Source: Gemmobacter caeni (GTDB lineage Bacteria > Pseudomonadota > Alphaproteobacteria > Rhodobacterales > Rhodobacteraceae). Taken from it: 64,000 nt of DNA. The first letter of the stretch is position 1; each line of letters starts with the position of its first letter. The stretch lies in assembly GCF_003054195.1 (NCBI RefSeq), contig NZ_QBKP01000001.1, positions 248,001-312,000 on the forward strand, given 5' to 3'. The position numbers and the translations under genes are program-made. This document shows, piece after piece, positions 16,630 through 25,528 of the stretch. The notes beneath the pieces are model-generated. The model searched no databases. It had not been told where the DNA came from and was given only the letters and a program-made list of their open reading frames with translations.

Positions 16630-16836
16630 ATGCCCACCAATGTCGGCGGTATCGACCGCATCCTGCGCATCGTCATCGGGGCGGCGCTGCTGGTCTGGTT
16701 CTTCGTGGATCAGGGCAGCGGTTTCTGGCACTGGGCCAAGCTTATCGGCATCGTGCCGCTGCTGACCGGGCTTCTGTCGACCTGCCCGCTGTATTCGGTC
16801 CTTGGGGTAAATACCTGCCCGCTGAAACGCGGCTGA
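16630..16836 (+). CDS. DUF2892 (YgaP-like) small membrane protein
   Basis: A 68-residue inner-membrane protein starting MPTNVGGIDRILRIVIGAAL. Two membrane helices (about residues 11-27 and 34-54) flank VDQGSGFWHWAKLIGIVPLL, and it ends with the conserved STCPLYSVLGVNTCPLK, which holds two Cys. DUF2892 is the membrane part of the rhodanese YgaP and is often part of sulfide or persulfide stress operons. The palindromic box upstream fits that. The ATG at 16630 follows CGGAGG with good spacing. Confidence 0.88.
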   Translation: MPTNVGGIDRILRIVIGAALLVWFFVDQGSGFWHWAKLIGIVPLLTGLLSTCPLYSVLGVNTCPLKRG

Positions 16837-16925
16837 ACCGGCAAAGAGCCGCCAAGCGGAAAAATGCTTGTGGAACCCTGAATGCAGGTCGGGAATTTCC
16901 TCCCCGACAGCGAGAGGAGGTTCCG

Positions 16926-17330
16926 ATGCTGATGAAACAGATTTCCGTCGCGCTGGTCGCCGCAATTGCGATGGCTGGCCCTGCCCTTGCCGATGGCAAG
17001 GCCCATGGCAAGAAACACCACAAAGAGCGGCATGGTGTAATCTACACACAGTCGCATTGCCCGCCGGGCCTCGCGAAGAAATCGCCCGCCTGCGTGCCGC
17101 CCGGTCTGGCGAAGGACCGGGTGCATCGTGAGGTGGTGCGCGACGAACGGGTGGTTATCTATCGTCAGGGTGATGTGATCCGCCGCGACTACATCCTGAT
17201 CGAAGATCCGCTGCGGTATGGGCTTATGGACGGCACCTATTATCGGGCCGGTGATTATGTCTACCGCGTCGACCGCAACACCCATGAAGTTCTGGCGCTG
17301 ATGGGCGCGGTCAATGCAATCCTGAACTGA
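16926..17330 (+). CDS. RcnB-like secreted protein
   Basis: A 134-residue protein with a signal peptide (about residues 1-22, ending GPALA). A His/Lys-rich stretch, GKAHGKKHHKERHG, follows. Next comes a doubled CPPGLAKKSPACVPPGLAK segment with two Cys. The C-terminal part, from about residue 95, is GLMDGTYYRAGDYVYRVDR, which resembles the RcnB domain linked to nickel/cobalt homeostasis in E. coli. It should be periplasmic. Metal binding by the His-rich stretch is plausible but unproven. The start follows GAGGAGG. It converges on uvrA, 15 bases away. Confidence 0.72.
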   Translation: MLMKQISVALVAAIAMAGPALADGKAHGKKHHKERHGVIYTQSHCPPGLAKKSPACVPPGLAKDRVHREVVRDERVVIYRQGDVIRRDYILIEDPLRYGLMDGTYYRAGDYVYRVDRNTHEVLALMGAVNAILN

Positions 17331-17345
17331 CCGATGGGCGGCGGA

Positions 17346-20198
17346 TCACTCCGCCGCCACCTTTTTCGGCATCAACATCGGGCCGAGGTAACGGCCTGTA
17401 TGGCTTTCGGCAACCTGCGCCACCTGCTCCGGGGTGCCGGTCGCCACGATCCGCCCACCGCCATCACCGCCTTCCGGGCCGATGTCGATGAGCCAGTCGG
17501 CAGTCTTGATGACGTCGAGGTTATGTTCGATCACCACCACTGTATTGCCCTGCTCCACCAGTTCGTGCAGCACCTCCAGCAGCTTGCGCACATCCTCGAA
17601 ATGAAGACCCGTCGTGGGTTCGTCGAGGATGTAGAGCGTGCGGCCCGTCGCCCGGCGGCTCAGTTCTTTTGACAGCTTAACCCGCTGGGCCTCGCCGCCG
17701 GACAGCGTCGTGGCCTGCTGCCCGACCTTGATATAGCCAAGGCCCACCTGACACAGCGCCTCCATCTTGTCCCGGATGGCCGGAACGGCGCTGAAGAATT
17801 CGCGCGCATCCTCACATGTCATATCAAGAACATCGGCGATGCTCTTGCCTTTGAAGCGAATTTCCAAGGTCTCACGGTTATAGCGGTGACCCTTGCAGGT
17901 CTCGCAGGTGACATAGACATCGGGGAGGAAGTGCATCTCGATCTTGATGACGCCATCGCCCTGACAAGCCTCGCAGCGCCCGCCCTTCACGTTGAAGCTG
18001 AACCGTCCCGGCTGATAACCGCGCGCCTTGGATTCCGGCAGACCGGCGAACCAGTCGCGGATCGGAGTGAAGGCGCCCGTATAGGTAGCGGGATTGGATC
18101 GTGGTGTCCGGCCAATGGGCCGCTGGTCAATGTCGATCACCTTGTCCAGATGTTCGAACCCCTTGATCGTCTCGCAGGGCGCGGGCGTCTCATGCGCGCC
18201 GTTCAGCCGGGTCGCGGCGGTCTTGAACAGGGTTTCAATGGTCAGGGTCGATTTGCCGCCCCCCGACACGCCGGTCACACAGACGAATTTCCCCAGCGGG
18301 AAATCCACCGTCACATCCTTCAGGTTATTGCCCGAAGCCTTTACAACGGTGAGCTTTTTTCCGTTCCCGTCGCGCCGGTCCTTCGGCACCGCGATCTCGC
18401 GTTTGCCGGCCAGATATTGCCCGGTCAGGCTGGCGGGATCGGCGGCGATGGCCTGGGGCGTGCCATGCGCCACCACGCGGCCGCCATGCACCCCGGCGCC
18501 GGGTCCGATGTCGAAGACGTAATCCGCCTCGCGGATCGCATCCTCGTCATGCTCGACCACCAGCACGGTATTGCCCTGATCGCGCAGCCCCTTCAGCGTG
18601 CCCAGAAGCCGGTCGTTATCGCGCTGGTGCAGCCCGATGGAGGGTTCGTCCAGCACATAAAGCACGCCGGTCAGACCCGAGCCGATCTGGCTCGCCAGCC
18701 GGATACGCTGGCTTTCACCGCCCGACAACGTGCCCGCATTGCGCGAAAGCGTCAGGTAATCCAAACCGACATTCACAAGGAAACCAAGGCGTTCCCGGAT
18801 TTCCTTCAGAATGGCGCGGGCGATTTCGTTCTTCTGGTTGGTCAGGTGCTCCGGCACCGTGCCGATCCAGGCATGCGCCTCGCGGATCGACATTTGCACA
18901 ACCTCGCCGACATGCAGACCGCCGATCTTCACCGCCAGCGCCTCGGGTTTCAGCCGGTAACCGTGGCAGGTGCCGCAGGGGCGGTTGTTCTGGTAGCGCT
19001 CCATCTCCTCGCGCGACCAGGAACTGTCGGTCTCGCGGTAGCGGCGTTCCATATTGGGGATGACGCCCTCGAAGGTGCGCGTCACCTGATAGATGCGGCC
19101 ACCCTCGTCATAGCGGAACTCGATCTCCTCGCCGCCCGAGCCGTAAAGGAACACCTGCCGGACCTTCTCGGGCAGGTCTTTCCACTTCTTCTTGCGGTCG
19201 AAGTTGTAGTGCTTCGCCAGCGATTCAATGGTTTGCAGGAAATACGGGCTTTTCGATTTCGACCACGGCGCAATCGCCCCCTGCGCCAGCGTCAGGTTCT
19301 GGTCAGGCACGACCAGCCGTTCGTCGAAGAACAGCTCCACCCCCAGCCCGTCACAGGCCGGGCAGGCCCCGAAGGGCGCGTTGAAGGAAAACAGCCGCGG
19401 CTCGATCTCGGGGATGGTGAAGCCCGAAACCGGACAGGCGAAGTTTTCCGAGAATGTCTTGCGTTCCGGCGTGTCTGTCGCGGTTTCCAGCACGGCGATG
19501 CCATCCGCCAGATCCAGTGCGGTGCGGAAACTGTCAGCCAGCCGCGTCGCCAGATCGGGGCGCACCACGATGCGATCCACCACCACGTCGATGTCATGGC
19601 GGAACTTCTTGTCCAGCGTCGGCGGCTCATCCAGCTCATAGAACTGCCCGTCCACCTTCACCCGCTGAAAGCCCTGCTTGCGAAGCTCCAGAAACTCCTT
19701 GCGGTATTCGCCCTTGCGGTCGCGCACAATCGGGGCCAGCAGATAAGCGCGCGTGCCCTCTTCCATCGCCAGCACGGCATCCACCATGTCCTGCACCTGC
19801 ATCGCCTCGATCGGCAAGCCGGTGGCGGGGCTGTAGGGGGTGCCGACGCGAGCAAACAGCAGGCGCAGGTAATCATAGATCTCGGTCACCGTGCCGACGG
19901 TCGAGCGCGGGTTTTTGGAGGTGGTCTTCTGTTCAATGGAAATCGCCGGCGACAGACCCGAGATATGGTCCACATCCGGCTTGCCCATCATGTCGAGGAA
20001 CTGCCGCGCATAGGCCGACAGGCTTTCGACATAGCGGCGCTGGCCTTCGGCATAGATCGTATCGAAGGCGAGACTGGACTTGCCGGACCCCGACAGGCCA
20101 GTGATGACGACAAGCTGGTCGCGCGGGATATCCAGATCCACGCCCTTCAGATTGTGCTCGCGCGCGCCGCGCACCTCGATGAACTTCTGTTCCGCCAT
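17346..20198 (-). CDS. uvrA: Excinuclease ABC subunit A
   Basis: The damage-recognition ATPase of nucleotide excision repair, acting with UvrB and UvrC. The 950-residue protein has both ATPase halves: Walker [15 protein letters not shown] near residue 32 and [16 protein letters not shown] near 640, with [12 protein letters not shown] and [13 protein letters not shown] signatures. The zinc modules CPACDGLG and [11 protein letters not shown]...CETCKGHR are intact. The start at 20198 gives [18 protein letters not shown]; an upstream in-frame start at 20222 is less likely. A LexA-type box lies 65 bases upstream, so SOS induction is expected. Confidence 0.98.
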   Translation of the reverse strand: MAEQKFIEVRGAREHNLKGVDLDIPRDQLVVITGLSGSGKSSLAFDTIYAEGQRRYVESLSAYARQFLDMMGKPDVDHISGLSPAISIEQKTTSKNPRSTVGTVTEIYDYLRLLFARVGTPYSPATGLPIEAMQVQDMVDAVLAMEEGTRAYLLAPIVRDRKGEYRKEFLELRKQGFQRVKVDGQFYELDEPPTLDKKFRHDIDVVVDRIVVRPDLATRLADSFRTALDLADGIAVLETATDTPERKTFSENFACPVSGFTIPEIEPRLFSFNAPFGACPACDGLGVELFFDERLVVPDQNLTLAQGAIAPWSKSKSPYFLQTIESLAKHYNFDRKKKWKDLPEKVRQVFLYGSGGEEIEFRYDEGGRIYQVTRTFEGVIPNMERRYRETDSSWSREEMERYQNNRPCGTCHGYRLKPEALAVKIGGLHVGEVVQMSIREAHAWIGTVPEHLTNQKNEIARAILKEIRERLGFLVNVGLDYLTLSRNAGTLSGGESQRIRLASQIGSGLTGVLYVLDEPSIGLHQRDNDRLLGTLKGLRDQGNTVLVVEHDEDAIREADYVFDIGPGAGVHGGRVVAHGTPQAIAADPASLTGQYLAGKREIAVPKDRRDGNGKKLTVVKASGNNLKDVTVDFPLGKFVCVTGVSGGGKSTLTIETLFKTAATRLNGAHETPAPCETIKGFEHLDKVIDIDQRPIGRTPRSNPATYTGAFTPIRDWFAGLPESKARGYQPGRFSFNVKGGRCEACQGDGVIKIEMHFLPDVYVTCETCKGHRYNRETLEIRFKGKSIADVLDMTCEDAREFFSAVPAIRDKMEALCQVGLGYIKVGQQATTLSGGEAQRVKLSKELSRRATGRTLYILDEPTTGLHFEDVRKLLEVLHELVEQGNTVVVIEHNLDVIKTADWLIDIGPEGGDGGGRIVATGTPEQVAQVAESHTGRYLGPMLMPKKVAAE

Positions 20199-20262
20199 GA
20201 CCGACCTCACTGAGACGGCCAAGATTTAAGGCATCACCGGGGAATCGCCAACCGGAAAACGT

Positions 20263-20277
20263 GAACAATTGGTGAAC
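20263..20277. promoter_or_regulatory. LexA (SOS) box upstream of uvrA
   Basis: GAAC-AATTGGT-GAAC, an exact GAAC-N7-GAAC, the direct-repeat SOS box of alphaproteobacteria. It lies 65 bases from the uvrA start. A seven-base inverted repeat ACTTTTG/CAAAAGT (20276-20299) follows it. Confidence 0.85.
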
Positions 20278-20348
20278 TTTTGTGATTTTCCGCAAAAGTC
20301 ACGATTTTGTGGGCAGAGGATGATTTGATCCTCTTGCAAAGCAATCAC

Positions 20349-20364
20349 ATTCATTTATTTGAAT
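20349..20364 (+). promoter_or_regulatory. ATTC-N8-GAAT box upstream of the rhodanese gene
   Basis: ATTC-ATTTATTT-GAAT, with five-base inverted arms ATTCA/TGAAT, lies 32 bases before the rhodanese start. It has the same form as the box at 16575 before the DUF2892 gene. A stem-loop AGAGGAT/ATCCTCT (20315-20334) lies just upstream. Confidence 0.6.
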
Positions 20365-20396
20365 ACAAATTCCTCAAGCCGGAGTCGGAGCCGCGC

Positions 20397-20765
20397 ATGT
20401 TTTCCTTCCTCAAACCTTCTGCCCATCGTTGCAAACCCATCGCCCCCGCCGATGCCGTGGCGCGCGCTGCCAGGGGCGATCTGGTGCTGATCGACGTGCG
20501 CGACATTTCAGAGCTGAAATCCAGCGGCAAGGCCAGGGGCGCAGTGCATGTGCCGCTGATGGCGCTGCAAAGCCGTATGGCGCCGGGCGCGGCCGATCTG
20601 CCCAAGGGCGTGGCGCTGGACACCCCGATCTGCCTTTACTGCGCCTCGGGCGGCCGGTCGGGCATGGCCGCCGATACGCTTTTGGGCATGGGTTACACCG
20701 AGGTCTATAACCTCGGGGGCCTCGGTCACTGGCAGGCGGGTGGCGGCGCGATTGAACGGGTCTGA
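20397..20765 (+). CDS. Single-domain rhodanese
   Basis: A 122-residue thiosulfate sulfurtransferase-like protein. The fold is visible as VLIDVRDISEL near residue 35, GAVHVPLMAL near 54, and the active loop LYCASGGRSGMAADTL near 82, with the persulfide-carrying Cys and the usual C-x-S-G-x-R-S arrangement. It ends with YTEVYNLGGLGHW, typical of the PspE/GlpE group. No signal peptide is seen. It may move sulfane sulfur during sulfide or persulfide stress, which fits the box in its promoter. Its last 40 bases overlap the end of the convergent MFS gene. Confidence 0.92.
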   Translation: MFSFLKPSAHRCKPIAPADAVARAARGDLVLIDVRDISELKSSGKARGAVHVPLMALQSRMAPGAADLPKGVALDTPICLYCASGGRSGMAADTLLGMGYTEVYNLGGLGHWQAGGGAIERV

Positions 20766-21931
20766 CGCCCGCGCCGCCAGCTCTGCACAAGATGCAGGGC
20801 AATCCCGGTCGCAGAACACAGCGCCACGAAGGCGGGCACTGCCATGACTCCATGCGCAAGGATCAGCGCTGACAGAAGCGGCGTGCCCAGCGTGGTGCCG
20901 ACATTCCCCAGTTGCGCAATGGCCCCCGCCGCCAGCGTACGGTCACCTGCACTGGCATTGAGCGCGGGCACGGCGGCAAAGCTTGCCCCCTGCACCAGCC
21001 CCAGCGCCGCCCCGATCCAGAGGCTCGCGCCCAGCAGCAGCGCCTCGGACGGCCAGCCGAGCCAGAGCGCTGCGGCACCGATCACGGCCAGTGCAAAGCC
21101 CAGCATGACCACCCGCACAGCGCCAAGGCGCCCCATCAGCCAGACCCCCAGCGTCAATGACCCCGCGATGGAAACCAGAGGCAAAAGGCTTGCCATCACC
21201 GCATGCAGCCCCTCACCCGCCAGCGGCGGCAGCAGGGTCAGAAGTGCAACGTAAGTAGCTGTATAGCAGACAAAACCCGTGGCAGGCGCGGCGATGAAGG
21301 GCGAGGCATAGATCGCCAGATGCGCCCGCAGCACCCCGCCGGGAAAGCGCGGCGTGCGGGGGCGCGGCGGATCGGCGGGCAACATCCGCCAGAGCAGCGC
21401 CGCGAAAGCCGCCATCCAGCCCGCATGGGCCAGCAACAGGGCGCCCGGCCCCGCCGCATCGGCGAGCGGCCGCCCCAGCAGCGCCAGCGCGGTGAAGGTG
21501 AAGGCAAAGAAGGTGGACCACAGCGCCATGGCCAGCCCCAGCCGGGCGGGCGGCGCGGTCTGCGCGATCATCACCGGGGCGGCGATGACGATGGCCAGAT
21601 GGCTCAGCCCCTCCAGCACGCGCAGGGCAAGCATGACGGCCAGTGGCGGGAACAGGCTTTCCACCAGCGACAGCACGGCACCCGCCAGCAGCGCCACCAC
21701 CAGCACCCGCCGATAGCCCGCCCCCTGCACCAGCAGACCCGCCGTGGTGCCGAAGATCAGGCCCGGCACGCCGACGACCGAGACGAAGAGCCCCAGCGCC
21801 AGCGGCCCGGCACCGGGATAAAGCCCGGGCGCCAGATCGAAGATAACGCCGATCTTGCCGAATTGCGCGGCGGCCCCCAGCCCCGCGCCCCAAAGCGCCA
21901 GAACCAGCCAGAAAGCGGAATGGGTTTTCAT
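20726..21931 (-). CDS. MFS transporter
   Basis: A 401-residue inner-membrane protein with about 12 helices, beginning MKTHSAFWLVLALWGAGLGA. The loop between helices 2 and 3 reads GLLVQGAGYRRVLV, a degenerate form of the MFS G-x-L-a-D-r-x-G-r-k motif. The long Ala/Gly/Leu-rich helices and the PPLAGEGLHAVMASLLPL central region give no substrate clue. It follows lpdA on the same strand but is separated from it by a terminator. Its 3' end overlaps the rhodanese gene tail to tail by 40 bases. Confidence 0.82.
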   Translation of the reverse strand: MKTHSAFWLVLALWGAGLGAAAQFGKIGVIFDLAPGLYPGAGPLALGLFVSVVGVPGLIFGTTAGLLVQGAGYRRVLVVALLAGAVLSLVESLFPPLAVMLALRVLEGLSHLAIVIAAPVMIAQTAPPARLGLAMALWSTFFAFTFTALALLGRPLADAAGPGALLLAHAGWMAAFAALLWRMLPADPPRPRTPRFPGGVLRAHLAIYASPFIAAPATGFVCYTATYVALLTLLPPLAGEGLHAVMASLLPLVSIAGSLTLGVWLMGRLGAVRVVMLGFALAVIGAAALWLGWPSEALLLGASLWIGAALGLVQGASFAAVPALNASAGDRTLAAGAIAQLGNVGTTLGTPLLSALILAHGVMAVPAFVALCSATGIALHLVQSWRRGRQTRSIAPPPACQ

Positions 21932-21980
21932 GCCTCAGGCTTAGCCCGCACCTGCGTCCGAAGCCAGAGGCGACCGACAG

Positions 21981-22004
21981 GAAAAAGGGGGCTTTGCGCC
22001 CCCT
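21981..22004 (-). terminator. Terminator after lpdA
   Basis: On the minus strand AGGGGGC and GCCCCCT (21986-22004) form a seven-base stem followed by TTTTTC (21981-21985), a standard intrinsic terminator 58 bases after the lpdA stop. A second hairpin TTGCC/GGCAA (about 22006-22018) precedes it. Confidence 0.75.
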
Positions 22005-22017
22005 CTTGCCTTCGGCA

Positions 22018-22049
22018 ATTCACCCCTGAGGATATTTGTGAACAGATGA
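22018..22049 (+). repeat. Intergenic repeat, GAGGATATTT class, copy 3
   Basis: Reads ATTCACCCCTGAGGATATTT then GTGAACAGATGA. It is joined to two hairpins exactly as in the mmsA copy, although here the first hairpin serves as terminator for the opposite strand. Confidence 0.62.
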
Positions 22050-22061
22050 GCCGGCGCCGGA

Positions 22062-23459
22062 TCAGATATGCAGGGCACGACCGTAAGCGTCCAGCACGGC
22101 CTCGTGCATCATCTCGCTGAGCGTGGGATGCGGGAAGACGGTGTTCATCAGGTCTTCCTCAGTGGTTTCGAGGCTGCGGCCGACAACATAGCCCTGAATC
22201 AGTTCGGTCACTTCAGCGCCGACCATATGGGCGCCCAGCAACTCGCCGGTTTTCGCGTCGAAGACGGTCTTGATCATGCCCTCGGCCTCGCCCAGGGCGA
22301 TGGCCTTGCCATTACCGATAAAGGGGAAGCGTCCGACCTTCACGGTGTAGCCCGCGTCCTTCGCCTTCTGCTCGGTCAGGCCGACGCTGGCGACCTGCGG
22401 GTGGCAATAGGTGCAGCCGGCGATGGAATTGGGTTTGATCGCATGCGGATGCAGGCCCGCGATCAGTTCGGCCACCATGACACCTTCGTGGCTGGCCTTG
22501 TGGGCAAGCCAGGGCGCGCCCGCGATGTCGCCGATGGCATAGAGGCCCTCGACCCCGGTGCGGCAATATTCATCGGTCACCACATGGGTGCGGTCGATCT
22601 TGACGCCCAGAGCCTCAAGCCCGAGGTTTTCGACATTGCCCACGATGCCCACGGCGGAAATCACCGTGTCGAATTCAGCGGTGGTGGTGCCTTTCGCATC
22701 TTCCAGATGCGCAGTGACGCCCACGCCCGGTTTGCGGTCGAGCTTCTTCACCGTGGTCTTTTCGAGGATCTTCATGCCCTGTTTCACGAAGGCTTTCTTC
22801 GCGAAGGCACTGATTTCCGCGTCTTCAACGGGAAGCACACGGTCCATCACCTCACACACGGTCACTTCGGCGCCCAGCGTATTGAAGAAACTGGCAAATT
22901 CGATGCCGATGGCGCCCGAACCGATCACCAGCAGCTTTTTCGGCATGCGCTTGGGTTGCAGGGCGTGCTTGTAGGTCCAGACCAGATCGCCGTCCGCCTC
23001 CAGCCCCGGCAGTTCGCGGGCGCGCGCGCCGGTGGCGAGGATGATCGCGGGGGCCGTCAACTCTTCGGTGCCCTTGTCGGTCTTGACCGAGACCTTACCC
23101 CTGGCGGGCAGTGTGGCCGCGCCCATGAAGACGGTGATCTTGTTCTTCTTCATCAGGTGGCCGATGCCACCCGAGAGTTGTTTCGCCACCCCGCGCGAGC
23201 GGGCGACAACGGCATCCAGATCGTAGCCGATACCATCTGCCTTCAGGCCGAATTCCTTGGCACGGTGCATCAGGTGAAATACTTCGGCGCTGCGCAGCAG
23301 GGCCTTGGTGGGGATACAGCCCCAGTTGAGGCAGATGCCACCCAGATGTTCGCGTTCGACAATCGCGACATTCTTGCCCAGTTGCGCGGCCCGGATAGCG
23401 GCCACATACCCCCCCGGCCCGGCACCAACCACGATGACATCAAAATTTCTGGCAGCCAT
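22062..23459 (-). CDS. lpdA: Dihydrolipoyl dehydrogenase
   Basis: The flavoprotein E3 that reoxidises lipoyl groups in pyruvate, 2-oxoglutarate or branched-chain dehydrogenase complexes. The 465-residue protein has the FAD site VVGAGPGGYVAAIRAAQLG, the redox disulfide GGICLNWGCIPTKALL (two Cys near residues 43 and 48), the NAD site VIGSGAIGIEFASFF, and the catalytic VFPHPTLSEMMHEAV His-Glu pair. No E1 or E2 gene is adjacent, so its complex cannot be assigned from context. The branched-chain complex is one option given the valine cluster nearby. The start follows GGAGGGG. Confidence 0.96.
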   Translation of the reverse strand: MAARNFDVIVVGAGPGGYVAAIRAAQLGKNVAIVEREHLGGICLNWGCIPTKALLRSAEVFHLMHRAKEFGLKADGIGYDLDAVVARSRGVAKQLSGGIGHLMKKNKITVFMGAATLPARGKVSVKTDKGTEELTAPAIILATGARARELPGLEADGDLVWTYKHALQPKRMPKKLLVIGSGAIGIEFASFFNTLGAEVTVCEVMDRVLPVEDAEISAFAKKAFVKQGMKILEKTTVKKLDRKPGVGVTAHLEDAKGTTTAEFDTVISAVGIVGNVENLGLEALGVKIDRTHVVTDEYCRTGVEGLYAIGDIAGAPWLAHKASHEGVMVAELIAGLHPHAIKPNSIAGCTYCHPQVASVGLTEQKAKDAGYTVKVGRFPFIGNGKAIALGEAEGMIKTVFDAKTGELLGAHMVGAEVTELIQGYVVGRSLETTEEDLMNTVFPHPTLSEMMHEAVLDAYGRALHI

Positions 23460-23543
23460 ATTTCCCCTCCTCTGGAAAAGTAGTTTGCCATTAAACCATC
23501 ACGCATCACCCAGCAATGCAGCGCAGCGCATGGGCCGTTGCGC

Positions 23544-24125
23544 TTAGCGCATGGCTTGGCTCCGAAGATCGTTTACCATTGAAGCATATCCGCCACCTTC
23601 CATGAAGGCAGTTTCCTCGGGGCTGGATTCCCGCCCCAGCGCCGCGTTGCGGAAGGGGAAGCGGCCGAAGCGGGCGATGATCGCCTGATGGGCGCGGGCA
23701 TGCAGCAGGGTTTCATCTGCCTCGGGCAACCGGTCCGCGATCAATTCGACCGCCATCGCCTGATCAGCGGGATCTTCGCTGTGTTCGAAGGGCAGATAGA
23801 AGAACTGCCGCTCCGGCGCCGGAACCTCCAGATCCCAGCCCGCCGCCACCGCCTTGCGAGCAACCGCGCGGGCCAGCGGATCGGTAGAGAAGGCCTTGCC
23901 TTCGCCCCGGAACATGTTGCGGGAAAACTGGTCGGTCAGCACCAGAAGCGCCAGCGCCCCGGCAGGCCCTTCGGCCCAGTGATCCAGCCCGCCGTCATGG
24001 GCGGCCTGCCACAGATCCAGCCAGCGGTCCCGGATATCGGCGTCCAGCGCCTCGCCCCCGGCATACCAGCCTTCCGGGCCAACCTCGCCCAGCCAGTAAT
24101 CCAGAACCTGAACCGGATCGGACAT
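23544..24125 (-). CDS. DUF924 family protein
   Basis: A 193-residue soluble, mostly helical protein. It starts DPVQVLDYWLGEVGPEGWY and contains the conserved LTDQFSRNMFRG near residue 83 and FFYLPFEHSED near 127, both hallmarks of DUF924. The fold is TPR-like and no activity is established; the family is widespread in alphaproteobacteria and fungi. It is on the same strand as lpdA with an 84-base gap, so cotranscription is possible. Confidence 0.88.
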   Translation of the reverse strand: MSDPVQVLDYWLGEVGPEGWYAGGEALDADIRDRWLDLWQAAHDGGLDHWAEGPAGALALLVLTDQFSRNMFRGEGKAFSTDPLARAVARKAVAAGWDLEVPAPERQFFYLPFEHSEDPADQAMAVELIADRLPEADETLLHARAHQAIIARFGRFPFRNAALGRESSPEETAFMEGGGYASMVNDLRSQAMR

Positions 24126-24187
24126 CGCCGCCTCCCTTGCCTGCCTCGCGTCAAGGCAGGGTGACAGGCTTTCCGGCGGGCCGCAAG

Positions 24188-25435
24188 TCAGGGTTGCGGC
24201 AGCGACGGCTCGCCCGTGTCAGCCTCTTCCATCACCGCACCGACCGCAAGGGCCGAGGCCGTGGGCGCCACCGCCGCATAGGCGCCGGTCACACCAGGCG
24301 CCGCGCGGCGCGTCATCCGCCAGGCGGCATAAAGCGCAAGGCCCAGGAAGTTCAGCCCGATGAACAGGAAGAAGCCGCGCGGACCGATCCCCTCCATCAG
24401 CCAGCCGGTCAGCAGCGGGCCGAAGATCGCGCCCAGCCCGTTCAGGAACAGCATCCCCGAAGAAGCCGCTGCCATGTCATCCTTGGTCAGAAAGTCGTTG
24501 GTGTAAGCGATCAACAGCGAATACAGCGGGTTGGCGATGCCACCCAGCAACATGGCCACCACGATCAGCCCGATGAAATGCACGGGAAACACCGTCGCCA
24601 GCGCCATGACGACCGAGGCCGCAGCCGCCAGCCAGAGGATCAGCCCGCGCCGGTCGCGCCGGTCCGACAGCCAGCCGATCGGATATTGCAGGATCAGCCC
24701 GCCGACATACATGGCGCCCACGAAAATCGAGATCTGCTGGACGCTGAGGCCGCTTTTCGCCCCCCAGACCGAGGCCATGCCGAACATGGCCGAGAAGATG
24801 CCTCCGGTCAGAAGCATGCCGATGCAGCCAAGGGGGGAGATGCGCCAGAGCTTCGGGAAACTGAGCCGCTTGTTGGTCTCGAAGGTCGGGGTCTGCGTCA
24901 CCGTCAGCAGGATCGGCATGAAGGCAAGGCTCACCAGCACCGAGGGGATCACGAACAGCGTAAAGCTCTCGGGGCTCGCGACATTCATCAGGATCTGGGC
25001 CGAGATGATGCCGATCATCTGCACGATCATATAGGCCGACAGCGCCTGCCCCCGCGTCTCGTTGGTGGCGGTATTGTTCAGCCAGCTTTCGGCGGTGATG
25101 TAGACGCCGCAGAAGCTGAACCCGATCAGGACGCGCAGGGCAGCCCAGACGGTCCAGTCGGGCGCGACGGGATAGACCACAAGAACGGCCGAAATCGCAG
25201 AGCCGAGCGCGGCAAAGACCCGCACATGGCCAACCCGGCGGATCATGTCCGGCACCGTCAGCGACCCGAGCAGGAAGCCCGCGAAATAGGCCGACATGAC
25301 AATCGACAGCTCGAACGTGCTGAAGCCCTCGATCGTGCCGCGAATCCCCAGCAGGGTGCCCTGCATGCCATTGCCGACCATCAGCAGCATGACGCCCATC
25401 AGAAGGGGCCAGGATGAAGAGATGACATTGGGCAT
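24188..25435 (-). CDS. MFS transporter (YcaD-like)
   Basis: A 415-residue protein with 12 membrane helices. The first half includes GNGMQGTLLGIRGTIEGFST and YFAGFLLGSLTVPDMIRRVG; the ALRVLIGFSFCGVYITAESW helix 4 region with 'ESWLN' is typical of the YcaD/UMF group. The second half has YPIGWLSDRRDRRGL. The C-terminal 45 residues are Ala/Thr-rich and likely cytosolic. The substrate is not known. It lies between DUF924 and queA on the same strand. Confidence 0.85.
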   Translation of the reverse strand: MPNVISSSWPLLMGVMLLMVGNGMQGTLLGIRGTIEGFSTFELSIVMSAYFAGFLLGSLTVPDMIRRVGHVRVFAALGSAISAVLVVYPVAPDWTVWAALRVLIGFSFCGVYITAESWLNNTATNETRGQALSAYMIVQMIGIISAQILMNVASPESFTLFVIPSVLVSLAFMPILLTVTQTPTFETNKRLSFPKLWRISPLGCIGMLLTGGIFSAMFGMASVWGAKSGLSVQQISIFVGAMYVGGLILQYPIGWLSDRRDRRGLILWLAAAASVVMALATVFPVHFIGLIVVAMLLGGIANPLYSLLIAYTNDFLTKDDMAAASSGMLFLNGLGAIFGPLLTGWLMEGIGPRGFFLFIGLNFLGLALYAAWRMTRRAAPGVTGAYAAVAPTASALAVGAVMEEADTGEPSLPQP

Positions 25436-25528
25436 GGCGGACTCCGGTTCGGCAGGTTCGGCAGGCAGATCTAGCAGCGGTTCAGAAACAGCAGTGTAAC
25501 ACGGGCGACACGCGGGCGGATGTCCCCG

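Noticed and set aside
17886-20213. A 775-codon open frame on the plus strand opposite uvrA
   Set aside because: It has no ribosome site, no recognisable domain and His/Arg/Gln-rich composition typical of the antisense frame of a high-GC gene; uvrA on the other strand is beyond doubt.
23530-23552. TGCGCTTAGCGCA palindrome as another LacI-type site
   Set aside because: It overlaps the stop codon of the DUF924 gene and lacks the flanking TGTTA of the gap-region sites.
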